A DNA stretch of 39,228 bases from Enhydrobacter aerosaccus (GTDB lineage Bacteria; Pseudomonadota; Alphaproteobacteria; Reyranellales; Reyranellaceae), in NCBI GenBank assembly GCA_903832005.1, contig CAIKZO010000085.1:1-39228 (forward strand), written 5' to 3'. Positions 1 through 8,855 of this stretch are shown piece after piece (position 1 is the stretch's first letter; each line of letters starts with the position of its first letter). Position numbers and translations under genes: made by a program. Below the pieces are notes generated by a model. That model saw only the letters and a program-made list of their open reading frames with translations. It did not search any database and had not been told where the DNA came from.

Positions 1-1
1 C

Positions 2-661
2 AGCCAGGCGTTCCATTCATATTTCATGCACATTCCTGGCCTCCGGGTCGTGGCACCAACGACGCCGCATGATGCCAAGGGCTGCCTGATCACGGCGATC
101 CGCGACAACAATCCGGTGATCATGATCGAGCACCGCATGTTGCATAACGTGAAGGGCGTGGTGCCGACGGAGAGCTACGAGATTCCCTACGGCAAGGCGC
201 GCGTGCTGAGCCCGGGCAAGGACATCACCATCGTCGGCATCAGCCACATGGCCCTGGAGTGCGTGCGCGCCAAGCATCTGCTCGAGGCCGCGAACATCGA
301 CGCCGAAGTGATCGATCCAGTGTCGCTGTCGCCGCTCGATGCGGAGTCGATCGCCAAATCCGTAGAGCGCACTGGACGCCTGCTCGTGGTCGACACCGGC
401 TGGCTGAGCTGCGGCGCGTCGTCGGAGATCCTGTCCGAGGTGTTCGAGCATATCGGCGCGCGCCGGCCATTCGTGGCCAAGCGTCTGGGCTACCTGCCGA
501 CGCCGTGCCCGACGACCAAGATCCTGGAGAATCTGTACTATCCTTCGCCTCAGTCGATCGCGGAGGCGGCTTACCTGCTAACCCGTGGCGCCGACGCGCC
601 GACCTGGAAAGCCGGCAAGGTCGACAGCAACGAGGTCGCCGAGTTCCGCGGTCCGTTCTAA
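2..661 (+). CDS. ThDP-dependent alpha-ketoacid dehydrogenase E1 beta-type subunit, 5' truncated
   Basis: The reading frame is open from base 2, so the gene begins upstream of the window; 219 codons remain. The first residues (HIPGLRVVAPTTPHDAKG) match the end of the pyrimidine-binding domain of pyruvate dehydrogenase E1-beta and transketolase-like enzymes. The rest is the C-terminal transketolase domain, with EHRMLHNVKG and a GKARVLSPGKDITIVG stretch. Family members pair with an alpha subunit to bind thiamine diphosphate and transfer a two-carbon unit from a ketoacid. No E2 or E3 gene follows. The next genes, 39 bases on, make or modify nucleotide sugars, so a role in sugar side-chain addition is more likely than central metabolism; that is inference. 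The C-terminal tail of about 25 residues after the conserved domain looks charged and non-canonical. Confidence 0.85.
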   Translation, partial: SQAFHSYFMHIPGLRVVAPTTPHDAKGCLITAIRDNNPVIMIEHRMLHNVKGVVPTESYEIPYGKARVLSPGKDITIVGISHMALECVRAKHLLEAANIDAEVIDPVSLSPLDAESIAKSVERTGRLLVVDTGWLSCGASSEILSEVFEHIGARRPFVAKRLGYLPTPCPTTKILENLYYPSPQSIAEAAYLLTRGADAPTWKAGKVDSNEVAEFRGPF

Positions 662-700
662 GCTCATTCAAACACGCGATCAAAAACACCCGAGGGGTTG

Positions 701-1987
701 ATGGCCAACAAAGACGCGCTTCGCGCCGCCGTGTTCAAGGCAGTCGAGGACTATTGCGCCGCCGATTTCGGTTATGCGTTCGACGCGAAGAACCCGGTCG
801 TGCGTCTGCACGAGCCGACGTTCCAGGCGGACGAGATCAACGCAGCGCTCGAGTGCCTGTTGTCGACCTACGTCACGATGGGCCCGAAGGTGAAGAAGTT
901 CGAGGAGATGTTCTGCACGGAGTTCGGCTGGACCGAGGGCGTGATGAACAATTCCGGCTCCTCGGCCAACCTGTTGGCGGTGGCCGCGCTCGCCAATCCT
1001 GCGACCGAGGACGGGCTGAGGCCGGGCGACGAGGTAATCGTGCCGGCTCTCTCTTGGTCGACGACGGTGTGGCCGGTGATCCAGTGCGGGCTAAAGCCGG
1101 TGATCGTCGACATAGATCCTGCGACGTTCAACATCGACCCCAACGAGATCGAGAAGGCGATCGGGCCGAAGACGCGCGCCGTGATGATCGTGCCGGTCTA
1201 CGGCAATCCCTGCGCGATGGACGCGATCGTCGAGATCTGCAAGCGCCGCAACCTGATCCTGATCGAGGATTGCTGCGAGGCACTGGGCGCCTACTACGAC
1301 GGCAAGCCCGTCGGAAAGTTCGGCAGGGTCGGCACGTTCAGCTTCTACTTTTCGCACCACATGACCACGCTCGAGGGCGGCATCACCGTCACCGACGACT
1401 TCGAGTTGGCCGAGCTGATGCGCATCCTGCGCGCCCATGGCTGGGTGCGCGAGGTCAAGGATCGCGAGCGCTGGCTGAAGAAGTATCCCGAGTTCGACCC
1501 GCGCTTCCTGTTCGTGAATGTGGGCTACAATCTGCGCCCGATGGAACTCTCCGGCGCCATGGGCATGGTGCAGTTGCCTCGGCTGGCGAAGTTCGTCGAT
1601 ACGCGCCGTGAGAACTCGGCCTGGTTCCGTCGGGAGTTCGCCCAATACGGCGACTTCTTCGATTTCCAGGAAGAGCAGCCCAAGGGGCGTCACTCGTGGT
1701 TCGGCTTCCCGATGCGGGTCAAGGCCAATGCCGGCTTCAAGGTGACCGAACTCACCAAGGCGCTGAATGCCGCGCACGTCGAGACCCGGCCGATCATCGC
1801 CGGCAACATCGCCCGCCAGCCGGCGCTCAAGCTCTACGATCATCGCGTGGTCGGCGACATGCAGCATTCCAACGCGGTGATGGATGGCGCTTTCTCCTTC
1901 GGCAACCACCAGGATGTCGATTCGGGCGCGCGCTCCTACGTCGCCGAACAGGTCCGGGCCTTCCTGCGGACGCGGTCGCTGATCTAG
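701..1987 (+). CDS. DegT/DnrJ/EryC1/StrS-fold PLP enzyme with His in place of the catalytic Lys (3-dehydrase-like)
   Basis: The 428-residue protein has the fold-type I PLP sugar-enzyme pattern: NNSGSSANLLA for cofactor phosphate contact, IEDCCEALGA with the PLP-binding Asp, and SFYFSHHMTTLEGG. In sugar aminotransferases that last motif carries the Schiff-base Lys; here His219 occupies its place, as in the 3-dehydrases ColD and RfbH/E1. Those enzymes remove the C3 hydroxyl of 4-keto-6-deoxy sugars. The cysteine cluster of the [2Fe-2S] enzyme E1 is absent downstream of the motif, so it is closer to the ColD type. ATG 701 follows GAGGGG at 692-697; a TTG at 698 is a less likely start. It ends two bases before the heptose kinase gene. 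The exact substrate is not visible. Confidence 0.85.
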   Translation: MANKDALRAAVFKAVEDYCAADFGYAFDAKNPVVRLHEPTFQADEINAALECLLSTYVTMGPKVKKFEEMFCTEFGWTEGVMNNSGSSANLLAVAALANPATEDGLRPGDEVIVPALSWSTTVWPVIQCGLKPVIVDIDPATFNIDPNEIEKAIGPKTRAVMIVPVYGNPCAMDAIVEICKRRNLILIEDCCEALGAYYDGKPVGKFGRVGTFSFYFSHHMTTLEGGITVTDDFELAELMRILRAHGWVREVKDRERWLKKYPEFDPRFLFVNVGYNLRPMELSGAMGMVQLPRLAKFVDTRRENSAWFRREFAQYGDFFDFQEEQPKGRHSWFGFPMRVKANAGFKVTELTKALNAAHVETRPIIAGNIARQPALKLYDHRVVGDMQHSNAVMDGAFSFGNHQDVDSGARSYVAEQVRAFLRTRSLI

Positions 1988-1989
1988 CG

Positions 1990-3003
1990 ATGATCATCAC
2001 GCGCACGCCGCTTCGTGTCTCCTTCTTCGGGGGCGGGACCGACTATCCGACCTGGTTCCGCGAGCATGGCGGCGCCGTCCTGTCGACGACGATCGACAAG
2101 TATCTGTACCTCCACGTCCGCTACCTGCCGCCGTTCTTCGACTTCAAGAGTCGCATCGTCTGGTCGCAGATCGAGCAGGTCCAGAACGCCAGCGAGATCA
2201 AGCATCCGGCGATCCGCGGCGTGCTCGAGTGGATGAAGATCAACGAGGGCGTCGAGATACATCACCACGGCGACCTTCCGGCCCGCACGGGCCTGGGCTC
2301 GAGCTCGTCCTTCACGGTGGGCCTGCTTCACGCGCTGCACGCCATGCGGGGCGAACTGGTCTCGAAACGAGGCCTGGCCGAGGAGGCGATCTACGTCGAG
2401 CAGTCGGTGCTGCGCGAAAATGTCGGTGTGCAGGACCAGATTGCGTCGGCGTTCGGCGGATTGAACCGCGTCGATATCCGGCCGGATGCCTCCTTCGAAG
2501 TCGTCCCGCTGGTGGTGCAGGCTGAACGGTTGGCAAGCCTTCAGGGGCATTTGCTGATGATCTACACCGGACTGTCGCGTCACGCTTCGGAGATCGCCGC
2601 CGAGCAGGTCTCGTCCATGGGCGACAAGACTGCCGAGATGAGAGCCATGCGCTCCATGGTGGACGAAGGCGAGAAGATCCTGGCGGGCACCGGCTCGCTG
2701 CGTGAGTTTGGCTCCCTGCTGGATGAGGCGTGGCAGCGCAAGCGTTCGCTCTCGAGCAAAATTGCGCCAGCCATGGTCAACGAGATGTACGACGCCGCGC
2801 GCAAAGCCGGCGCCGTCGGTGGCAAGTTGCTGGGCGCCGGGGGCGGCGGATTCATGCTGATCTTCGTCGAACCCGAGAAGCGGGCGGCGGTGTTGCGTGC
2901 CCTCGAGACCCTCCTGCCGGTGCCGTTCAAGTTCGAGCGTGGCGGAACGCAGCTCGTGCTGTACGAGGCCGAGCAGCGGAACGGTCGCCGGGCAGGGGAT
3001 TGA
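1990..3003 (+). CDS. hddA: D-glycero-D-manno-heptose 7-phosphate kinase (GHMP kinase)
   Basis: This 337-residue GHMP kinase has the N-terminal TPLRVSFFGGGTDYP motif (residues 5-19), the ATP-binding TGLGSSSSF motif (100-108) and the C-terminal GGKLLGAGGGGF motif (277-288). This set and length fit HddA, which phosphorylates D-glycero-D-manno-heptose 7-phosphate at C1 to the alpha-1,7-bisphosphate, on the route to GDP-heptose. Related sugar kinases such as fucokinase share the fold, but a fused HddC-GmhB gene at 12660-13853 supplies the next two steps and favours HddA. ATG 1990 starts two bases after the preceding stop, and the downstream epimerase starts one base after its own stop, so the genes form one operon. 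GmhA, the isomerase of the first step, is not in the window. Confidence 0.8.
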   Translation: MIITRTPLRVSFFGGGTDYPTWFREHGGAVLSTTIDKYLYLHVRYLPPFFDFKSRIVWSQIEQVQNASEIKHPAIRGVLEWMKINEGVEIHHHGDLPARTGLGSSSSFTVGLLHALHAMRGELVSKRGLAEEAIYVEQSVLRENVGVQDQIASAFGGLNRVDIRPDASFEVVPLVVQAERLASLQGHLLMIYTGLSRHASEIAAEQVSSMGDKTAEMRAMRSMVDEGEKILAGTGSLREFGSLLDEAWQRKRSLSSKIAPAMVNEMYDAARKAGAVGGKLLGAGGGGFMLIFVEPEKRAAVLRALETLLPVPFKFERGGTQLVLYEAEQRNGRRAGD

Positions 3004-3004
3004 G

Positions 3005-3961
3005 ATGGCCAGACGGCGCGTCCTGATCTGCGGCGCGACCGGCTTCATCGGCCACAACCTTGTCGCGACGTTGGCCAGGCGAGACGATCTCGAAGTCCAT
3101 GCGCTTCGGTTCACCCGGCCGGCCTACGAGATCGCGGGCGTCACCTGGCATCAGGGCGACCTGCGCGATGCCGAAGCGGTGAAACGCCTCGTGCCAGGCA
3201 TGGATGTCATCATCCAGGCGGCAGCAACCACCTCGGGCTCGCGCGACATCGTCAAGACCCCTTACATTCACGTGACGGACAATGCCGTCATGAACTCGCT
3301 GCTGCTGCGGGCGTGCTTCGATCACAAGGTCGGGCACTTCGTGTTCTTCAGCTGCTCGGTGATGTACCAGCCGCGCGATGAGCCGTGGCGCGAGGAGGAG
3401 TGGGATGCCTCGCAGGAGATGCACGTCAACTACTTCGGCGTCGGTTGGACCAAGGTCTACATCGAGAAGATGTGCGAATTCTTCGGCCGCCTCGGCGTGA
3501 CCAGGCACACGGCGATCCGCCATACCAACGTCTACGGGCCGTACGACAAGTTCGATCTCGAGCGCAGCCACGTCTTCGGCGCCACCGTAACCAAGGCCAT
3601 GACCAGTGCCACCGGCGCGATCACCGTGTGGGGCACTGGCGAGGAGGCGCGCGATCTGATCCATGTCGACGACTTGGTGCGCTTCGTCGAACTGTCGATC
3701 GACAGGCAGACCAAGCCGTACGAGATGCTGCACGCCAGCGCGGGCCACGCCATCCAGATCAGGGATCTGGTGTCTCGCGTCGTGGCCGCCTCCGGGCGAA
3801 ACCTGAGGATCGAGCACGATCCTGCCGGGCCTACGATCAAGACGTCGTTCGCGCTCGACAACCGCCGCGCCCTCGAGGTGCTGGGATGGAAGCCGGAAGT
3901 CGCGTTCGACGACGGCGTGCGGCGCACCGTGCAATGGTGGAAGAAGACCTTCGGAGCATGA
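3005..3961 (+). CDS. NAD-dependent epimerase/dehydratase-family (extended SDR) nucleotide-sugar enzyme
   Basis: The 318-residue protein begins with a Rossmann glycine motif, GATGFIG (residues 9-15). It follows the extended short-chain dehydrogenase plan: a DLRD segment, AAATTSG, a catalytic-Ser region FFSCSVMYQ (Ser118), RHTNVYGPYDKF and DLIHVDDLV. It most resembles GDP-fucose synthase and related WcaG-type proteins, which epimerise and reduce GDP-4-keto sugars. The usual YxxxK is not intact: Lys150 is present, but the position four residues before it is Val146, and the nearest Tyr is 143. The active site may therefore be rearranged. It lies between the heptose kinase and the aldo/keto reductase and overlaps the latter by four bases (ATGA), consistent with translational coupling. 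Substrate is unknown; a GDP-heptose derivative is plausible. Confidence 0.8.
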   Translation: MARRRVLICGATGFIGHNLVATLARRDDLEVHALRFTRPAYEIAGVTWHQGDLRDAEAVKRLVPGMDVIIQAAATTSGSRDIVKTPYIHVTDNAVMNSLLLRACFDHKVGHFVFFSCSVMYQPRDEPWREEEWDASQEMHVNYFGVGWTKVYIEKMCEFFGRLGVTRHTAIRHTNVYGPYDKFDLERSHVFGATVTKAMTSATGAITVWGTGEEARDLIHVDDLVRFVELSIDRQTKPYEMLHASAGHAIQIRDLVSRVVAASGRNLRIEHDPAGPTIKTSFALDNRRALEVLGWKPEVAFDDGVRRTVQWWKKTFGA

Positions 3962-4929
3962 AATATCGCGCGCTCGGCAGGACGGGATTGCAGGTCTCCG
4001 AAATCGGCTTCGGTGCCTGGGGCATCGGCGGCCGCACGGTCGGCACGACGTCGTACGGCGACACCGACGACAGCACCTCGCTTGCCGCCCTTGGCCGCGC
4101 GCTGGATTGCGGCATCACCTTCTTCGACACATCGAGCGCCTACGGCAACGGCCACAGTGAGGCACTGATCGGGCAGGCCTTCGCGTCCAAGCGCGACCGC
4201 GTCGTGATCGCCACCAAGGCCGGCTACGACGCCTGGGACAAGCCGCCGGATTTCTCGCCCTCCGCGGTCGTGGCCTCGGCAGAGGCAAGCCTGAGGCGCC
4301 TCAGGACCGAGACACTCGACCTGTTCCAGTTGCACAATCCCCCGCAGGAAGCCCTGTGCGTGCCCGAACTGGGGGAAGCGCTCTCCGGCCTGCGCAAGGC
4401 GGGCAAGATTCGGGCGTGGGGCGTGTCGGCCAAGAGCCCGGTCGAGGCGATCGCCGCGCTGCGGGAGTGCGACGTCGGCGTGGTGCAAGCCAATTTCAAC
4501 ATGATGGATGTGCGGGCGCTGGACGGCCTTCTGGGCGAGATCGAGCGGCGGCAGGCCGGTTTCATCGGGCGCACGCCGCTCTGCTTTGGCTTCCTCTCCG
4601 GCACGATCTCGAAGGACACGGAATTCCCGCCCGGCGATCACCGCCTCGGCTGGTCGCGCGCGCAACTCGACAACTGGATCGATGGCGCGGCCGACTTGCT
4701 CGCCGCGGTGAAGGCGCAGCCAGGCCGGCAGGGGGCCGAGAGCGCGCTGCGATTCTGCCTGTCGTTCCCCGCCATCTCGAGCGTTATTCCGGGGATTTTG
4801 ACGCCGGCGGAAGCCGACATGAATGCCGCGGCGAGCGATCGAGGCTCGCTTCCCAAAGCGGCCGTCGACGCCGTTCTTGAGATCAATCGGACGCGGCAGT
4901 TCTTTGTCGCACGGCCACGCGCGTCCTAA
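3958..4929 (+). CDS. Aldo/keto reductase
   Basis: This 323-residue NADPH-dependent (beta/alpha)8 oxidoreductase opens with MKYRALGRTGLQVSEIGFG. All four catalytic residues are visible: Asp57 and Tyr62 in FFDTSSAYGNG, Lys87 in IATKAG and His126 in LFQLHN. The start overlaps the preceding epimerase stop (ATGA at 3958-3961). It is the last gene of the + strand sugar operon and meets a convergent gene three bases after its stop. In sugar clusters, AKRs reduce keto groups of NDP-deoxy sugars, which would fit a product of the upstream PLP enzyme; that role is inferred from position only, since the sequence alone does not give the substrate. Confidence 0.88.
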   Translation: MKYRALGRTGLQVSEIGFGAWGIGGRTVGTTSYGDTDDSTSLAALGRALDCGITFFDTSSAYGNGHSEALIGQAFASKRDRVVIATKAGYDAWDKPPDFSPSAVVASAEASLRRLRTETLDLFQLHNPPQEALCVPELGEALSGLRKAGKIRAWGVSAKSPVEAIAALRECDVGVVQANFNMMDVRALDGLLGEIERRQAGFIGRTPLCFGFLSGTISKDTEFPPGDHRLGWSRAQLDNWIDGAADLLAAVKAQPGRQGAESALRFCLSFPAISSVIPGILTPAEADMNAAASDRGSLPKAAVDAVLEINRTRQFFVARPRAS

Positions 4930-4932
4930 GCG

Positions 4933-6003
4933 TCAGGTATCGACGGTGTCCCAGTCAGCACGGCACAGGGTGCGCATCTCGAGCGTCAGGTTCCTGAGCC
5001 CCCAGTCTGTCGGCTGAGTCGGGACCATTTTTTCGCCCTTGGCCCAACGGCTGGCGGGGCGAACGAAGTTCTTTTCGATCGAGGGACCGACCACAGACGG
5101 AATCCCGCGCACTCCGCGGCGCGGGTAGTTGAAGGTCGTGCGCGCCCAGTGTGCGCTCTCCTCGCTGACCTTCTCGGAGAGGAATTTGTCGAGCCGGCGT
5201 TGCCACGGCTTCCACAGCTGCTGTACTCGCTCGCTGTGCACCTTGCCGTGGATCGGTTTGTAGACCCGACATGAATCCGGCCAACGGCACTCGCGAACTC
5301 CGAGGGCTGCTGCCGCATGCATGACCAGTGAATCGATGTCGAGCGACAGGACGGTCGGATCCCGCACATGCCCCCGGAGGTAGTCCCAGTAGGCCGCCGC
5401 CATCAGGGTGAAATCACCGCAAGCGTTGGTATGCAGTTCGCGCAGCTGCCAATGGCTCGATTGCTGGATCCAGGCGTGAGGAGCCGATGGCAGCGATGCA
5501 AGGGCGGCGAGAAGGGCATCGTCATCGAGATCCCAGAGCCTTTCGTCCGTGACCGCAATGTCATGCCGATCGACGCGATACATTGTGTCGGCGTCAAGCG
5601 TGCGCGCCGCAATCATCTTGAAGACGTCCGGGGAGAAGAACGTATCGCTCGCCTTGGCCGTTATGAAGCGGCCGCGGGCGCGGCGAATCCCGGAGTTGGC
5701 GGCTTCGGCGGCATGGAAGCCCGCCTGGTGCGAGCCCGCGAACTGGCGATGATATTCGGGAGGGGCGATATATCCCCTAACGGTCACGTGCCGAAGTTTG
5801 GAGGGAAGCTTGAAGAGGTCGAGCAGCAGAGGCCGGTCGGCCGGAGGATTCCACTCGATGAAGACGAGCTCGGCGTCTATGCCCGAGCTTTCGAGCCGAC
5901 TGATAAGGCAACTCGTTGCCCGGTTCGCGCGCGCTACATAGTTTTCCGTATACCCGTCATTGCGACCATAGGTGACAAAGCTGACGTAAGGACCAGTATT
6001 CAT
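4933..6003 (-). CDS. GT-A-like putative glycosyltransferase with YGRNDxY motif
   Basis: The 356-residue soluble protein starts YVSFVTYGRNDGYTENYVAR, then DAELVFIEWNPPADRP. It follows the order of a GT-A nucleotide-sugar transferase: a beta-strand with the donor loop, an acidic strand, then ARGRFITAKASDTFFS at the usual DxD position, where only one Asp (ASD) is found. The same YGRND start and E/D-W/Y-NxPxDxP block occur in the protein at 15010-16584, so the two are distant relatives. No membrane segment is visible. ATG 6003 lies 85 bases downstream of the stop of the large GT2-GT41 gene on the same strand, so the two probably share a transcript. The function is inferred, and the family was not recognised by name. 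Confidence 0.6.
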   Translation of the reverse strand: MNTGPYVSFVTYGRNDGYTENYVARANRATSCLISRLESSGIDAELVFIEWNPPADRPLLLDLFKLPSKLRHVTVRGYIAPPEYHRQFAGSHQAGFHAAEAANSGIRRARGRFITAKASDTFFSPDVFKMIAARTLDADTMYRVDRHDIAVTDERLWDLDDDALLAALASLPSAPHAWIQQSSHWQLRELHTNACGDFTLMAAAYWDYLRGHVRDPTVLSLDIDSLVMHAAAALGVRECRWPDSCRVYKPIHGKVHSERVQQLWKPWQRRLDKFLSEKVSEESAHWARTTFNYPRRGVRGIPSVVGPSIEKNFVRPASRWAKGEKMVPTQPTDWGLRNLTLEMRTLCRADWDTVDT

Positions 6004-6088
6004 TCGCTTAAACCCGGAGAATTGCCTTGCTCTCCCCCTGCTAGTCTGTGGGACATAGGATGTCTTGACCGTCCGAGCAAGAGCCGGG

Positions 6089-8593
6089 TCAGGGCGTTAC
6101 GGCGGCGGCGCGGCGGAGCATCTCGACATAGGCATTTTCGAGATCGCGGGCAAATCTCTCGGAATCTCCCAGGCCATTTTCGATCGACATTCGCCGGAGA
6201 TTTTGGCGCAGCAGGAGCAACCTCGGCAGATCCGCCGCAAGTCCAGAGGCGATTTCGACGTAGTGCTCAGGAGTCTCACCGACGAGGTCGCCGCAACCGG
6301 CGGCGGCGAGCAACGACGCGCCATAGCGAGAACTGAACCGGTCGCCCGTCAGACTCACTACGGGAACGCCCATCCAGAGCGATTCCGCGATGGTATTGCC
6401 ACCGCAGTAAGGCCAGGTGTCCAGGCTGACATCGATCTGATTGTAGGTTTCGAGTAACTTCTCGCGCGAGGTACCCGGGGCCAAAACAAGGCGATCTCGC
6501 TGAATGCCGTAACGATGGAACTTGCCGGCTATGAAGCGACGGCAATCTTCATCGTTCATCTGGGAGTTCTGCAAGTGGAGGACGGAGTGGGGAACGCGAT
6601 GAAGCAATCGCGCCCAGATTTCGATCATCCGCTCGTTGAATTTGCCACCATATCCGAAGGCGCCGAAGGTCGTATGACCATTGCCTGTCGAAGGCGGTTC
6701 TGGCGAGATGGGCGGTGCGAAATACCCCCGATAGTCGAAGCAGAAGAAGCACGATGGCAGCCGATAGATGGTCTCGGAGTAGTACGGCTGGTCGGAGTCA
6801 GACGCGCCGATGTGGTCGGCGAGGATGTAGTCGACGTTTGGGACCTGGCTTGGACCGGTGTGGTTGAGGAAACTCACCTGGACGGGAGCACAGCGGCTGG
6901 CCATATCGACGAATCGGTGCCCCATGGAGAAGCCGGTCAGTTCCACGAATACATCGATGTCGTCGCCTCGTACCATCGCGACGAAGTCCCTGGTCGGGAT
7001 CGCGGGAACGGCGCCCATCGGCAAGACGCTGTGAGGTGATTGCTTTGCCGCGGTGCTGCGCAGGACGTCGAAGGTCTGGGCGATATCGGGAGGAACGACG
7101 CGGGGGGAATAACCATAGATTTCGAAGCGCGTCCGATCGTGCGCCTGCAGCACGTTTCTCATCATGTATCGGACCGTATCGCTGTGCATGAATGCGCAGT
7201 GGTAGCCGATCCGGATTTTACCAGTGGCGCCGGGAAGGTTCGGGGTCTTGAGAGTTTTCGGTCCGGCCGGCCCGACGTGCCGACGCACCCATCTTTCCTG
7301 GAATGCCGTGATCGTCTCGTTCGTCGCAGATGGCAGGCGAAGGATACCCTGTACTGCCAAGCTGTCGATATCGAGGCTCCCGAGAGGTTCGGCGAGCTTC
7401 CACATGGCGAGCGCCACGTCGACCTGCCCGTAGGCTTCGTGCCGCGACGCCGCGATCGCGTACAGATCCGCGAGCATCTGCTGCCGCGTGGGCGCGGCTT
7501 CATGGTAGCGGGCGTGCGGTAGCGTCTGCGCGATGACCTTGCGCTTCAACCACGAGCCGACGCCGAACCTGCTTTCCCACATCTGATAAGGAAGATGAAT
7601 GGCCAGCCGCCCTGTTTGGCGGGAACTGAAGGCGAGCCATTTCTGCAGGGGCGTGGACAGAATGCCGAGACGGTGGCTGCGCGTGCTGAAAAGTCGATGG
7701 AGGTTGTGCAGGATGCGATGATCGTGCTTCAGCAGGGTGTCGAAGCGATCCGCCACCGCCGTGAGCTCCCTTTGTGCCAGAGGGACGATGTCGCTTTGAC
7801 CGAGGGCCAGGAACTGCTCCCACAGGATGGCAGCCTGGTGCACCGTGCTCTCCAGCAGAAGAGGCTCGTCGTTTCCCCAGAATCCTTCGGCGGAAAAAAT
7901 CTTCGAGAGCAACTGCAGTCGCGCTTCCAGCGCGCCCGCCGCCGTCTTGGACAGGCCGTCGTCCTGCGTCGCGGCGCTTTTGCAATCGACGACCTTGCGT
8001 GGAAAGCATCTCACGCCGAAGTCACCCGCCAAGCGTGTACAAAGTTCGAGGTCGAGGCTTTCCTTCCGCCATCCTTCGCCTTCGAGCCCGGCCTCCAGGA
8101 GGGCCTGACGGCGGAAGAAGCCCGCGGGAAGGAATGGCCGGTAACTTGTGAAGAGCAGGGTGACAAGATCGACGTCGGTCAATTCGTTGTCGTGCGCATC
8201 GACGAGGAATTTCTCACCACAGATGATTCCGGCGCCCGGATGCTCCGCGAACGCTTTTACCGCGAACTGAAGCGCATCGGGAACGAAGTGCCCTTCGGTC
8301 GGACAGATCGCAATATAGTCGCCTCGACACTGTCTCAAGGCGCCGAGCAGCGATTCGCCCGAGCGCGAACTCGTCCGGGGCAAAATCCGTAAGCGCGAGT
8401 CGGTCGCGGCCGCTTCCAGAAGATCGCGCGAGCCTTCCGCCGGCTCGCCATCCTCGATCAGCAGCAGTTCGAAATTATGATAGTTTTGGGCCTTAAGGGC
8501 GGCGACGTTTTCCAGTGCTGCCGCACTCCGACCGCGCGCGTTCCAGATGATGGAGATCAGCGGTGCAGGCTTGGCGTCGGACATCATCGCCAT
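6089..8593 (-). CDS. Two-domain glycosyltransferase: N-terminal GT2-like, C-terminal GT41 (OGT/SPINDLY-like)
   Basis: About 834 residues. Residues 11 to roughly 225 look like a GT2 domain (PLISIIWNARGR, NFELLLIEDGEP, GDYIAICPTEGHF), but a clear DxD is missing; CPTEG sits in its place. A middle segment of about 230 residues is mainly helical, with possible degenerate TPRs near ASRHEAYGQVDVALAMWKLA. From about residue 455 the protein matches GT41, the O-GlcNAc-transferase/SPINDLY family: IRIGYHCAFMHSD, PVQVSFLNHTGP, FGAFGYGGKFNERM and, around 723-765, LDTWPYCGGNTIAES and MGVPVVSLTGDRFSSRYG. GT41 enzymes transfer sugars to protein Ser/Thr or take part in polysaccharide assembly. The start is uncertain: ATG 8593, 8587 and 8584 are possible, a TTG lies at 8626, and none has a good ribosome site. 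Confidence 0.8.
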   Translation of the reverse strand: MAMMSDAKPAPLISIIWNARGRSAAALENVAALKAQNYHNFELLLIEDGEPAEGSRDLLEAAATDSRLRILPRTSSRSGESLLGALRQCRGDYIAICPTEGHFVPDALQFAVKAFAEHPGAGIICGEKFLVDAHDNELTDVDLVTLLFTSYRPFLPAGFFRRQALLEAGLEGEGWRKESLDLELCTRLAGDFGVRCFPRKVVDCKSAATQDDGLSKTAAGALEARLQLLSKIFSAEGFWGNDEPLLLESTVHQAAILWEQFLALGQSDIVPLAQRELTAVADRFDTLLKHDHRILHNLHRLFSTRSHRLGILSTPLQKWLAFSSRQTGRLAIHLPYQMWESRFGVGSWLKRKVIAQTLPHARYHEAAPTRQQMLADLYAIAASRHEAYGQVDVALAMWKLAEPLGSLDIDSLAVQGILRLPSATNETITAFQERWVRRHVGPAGPKTLKTPNLPGATGKIRIGYHCAFMHSDTVRYMMRNVLQAHDRTRFEIYGYSPRVVPPDIAQTFDVLRSTAAKQSPHSVLPMGAVPAIPTRDFVAMVRGDDIDVFVELTGFSMGHRFVDMASRCAPVQVSFLNHTGPSQVPNVDYILADHIGASDSDQPYYSETIYRLPSCFFCFDYRGYFAPPISPEPPSTGNGHTTFGAFGYGGKFNERMIEIWARLLHRVPHSVLHLQNSQMNDEDCRRFIAGKFHRYGIQRDRLVLAPGTSREKLLETYNQIDVSLDTWPYCGGNTIAESLWMGVPVVSLTGDRFSSRYGASLLAAAGCGDLVGETPEHYVEIASGLAADLPRLLLLRQNLRRMSIENGLGDSERFARDLENAYVEMLRRAAAVTP

Positions 8594-8855
8594 ACGTGGA
8601 GAAGCGGGGCTGAAATAACGTTCCAATTGGAAGATGATGAAGCGCTTGGACGAAAAGGTCGGTCGGATCCGGATGAATATCTTGGCAAGGACAACCTTAA
8701 GGCGCGCAGTGATGCTTAATTGTATAGCAGGATGATTTGCAAGAGCAACGCACAGTGCCGGCCAAATTCACTCAAATTCATCTACACTTTGGCGGAACGA
8801 ACTGCCATTGATCGTCCCGCCCGCATGCAGGGCGAAGTAAAGGAACTCAGCGATC
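8594..8855. promoter_or_regulatory. Divergent intergenic region between the glycosyltransferase and exporter genes
   Basis: This gap of 262 bases separates the minus-strand glycosyltransferase genes from the + strand exporter genes, so it must hold promoters in both directions unless transcription reads through. It is visibly A+T-richer than nearby genes, especially 8690-8800 with several short A/T runs. No hexamer pair with good spacing was convincing. The exporter ribosome site AAGGAA lies at 8840-8845. No credible gene was found in it. Confidence 0.4.

Noticed and set aside
2..661. Pyruvate dehydrogenase complex operon
   Set aside because: No E2 or E3 gene follows and the neighbours are sugar enzymes, so a complex role is not supported within the window.
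1696..1989. N-terminal extension of the heptose kinase in the same frame
   Set aside because: It overlaps the PLP-enzyme gene in another frame and lacks motifs; the GHMP kinase begins normally at 1990.
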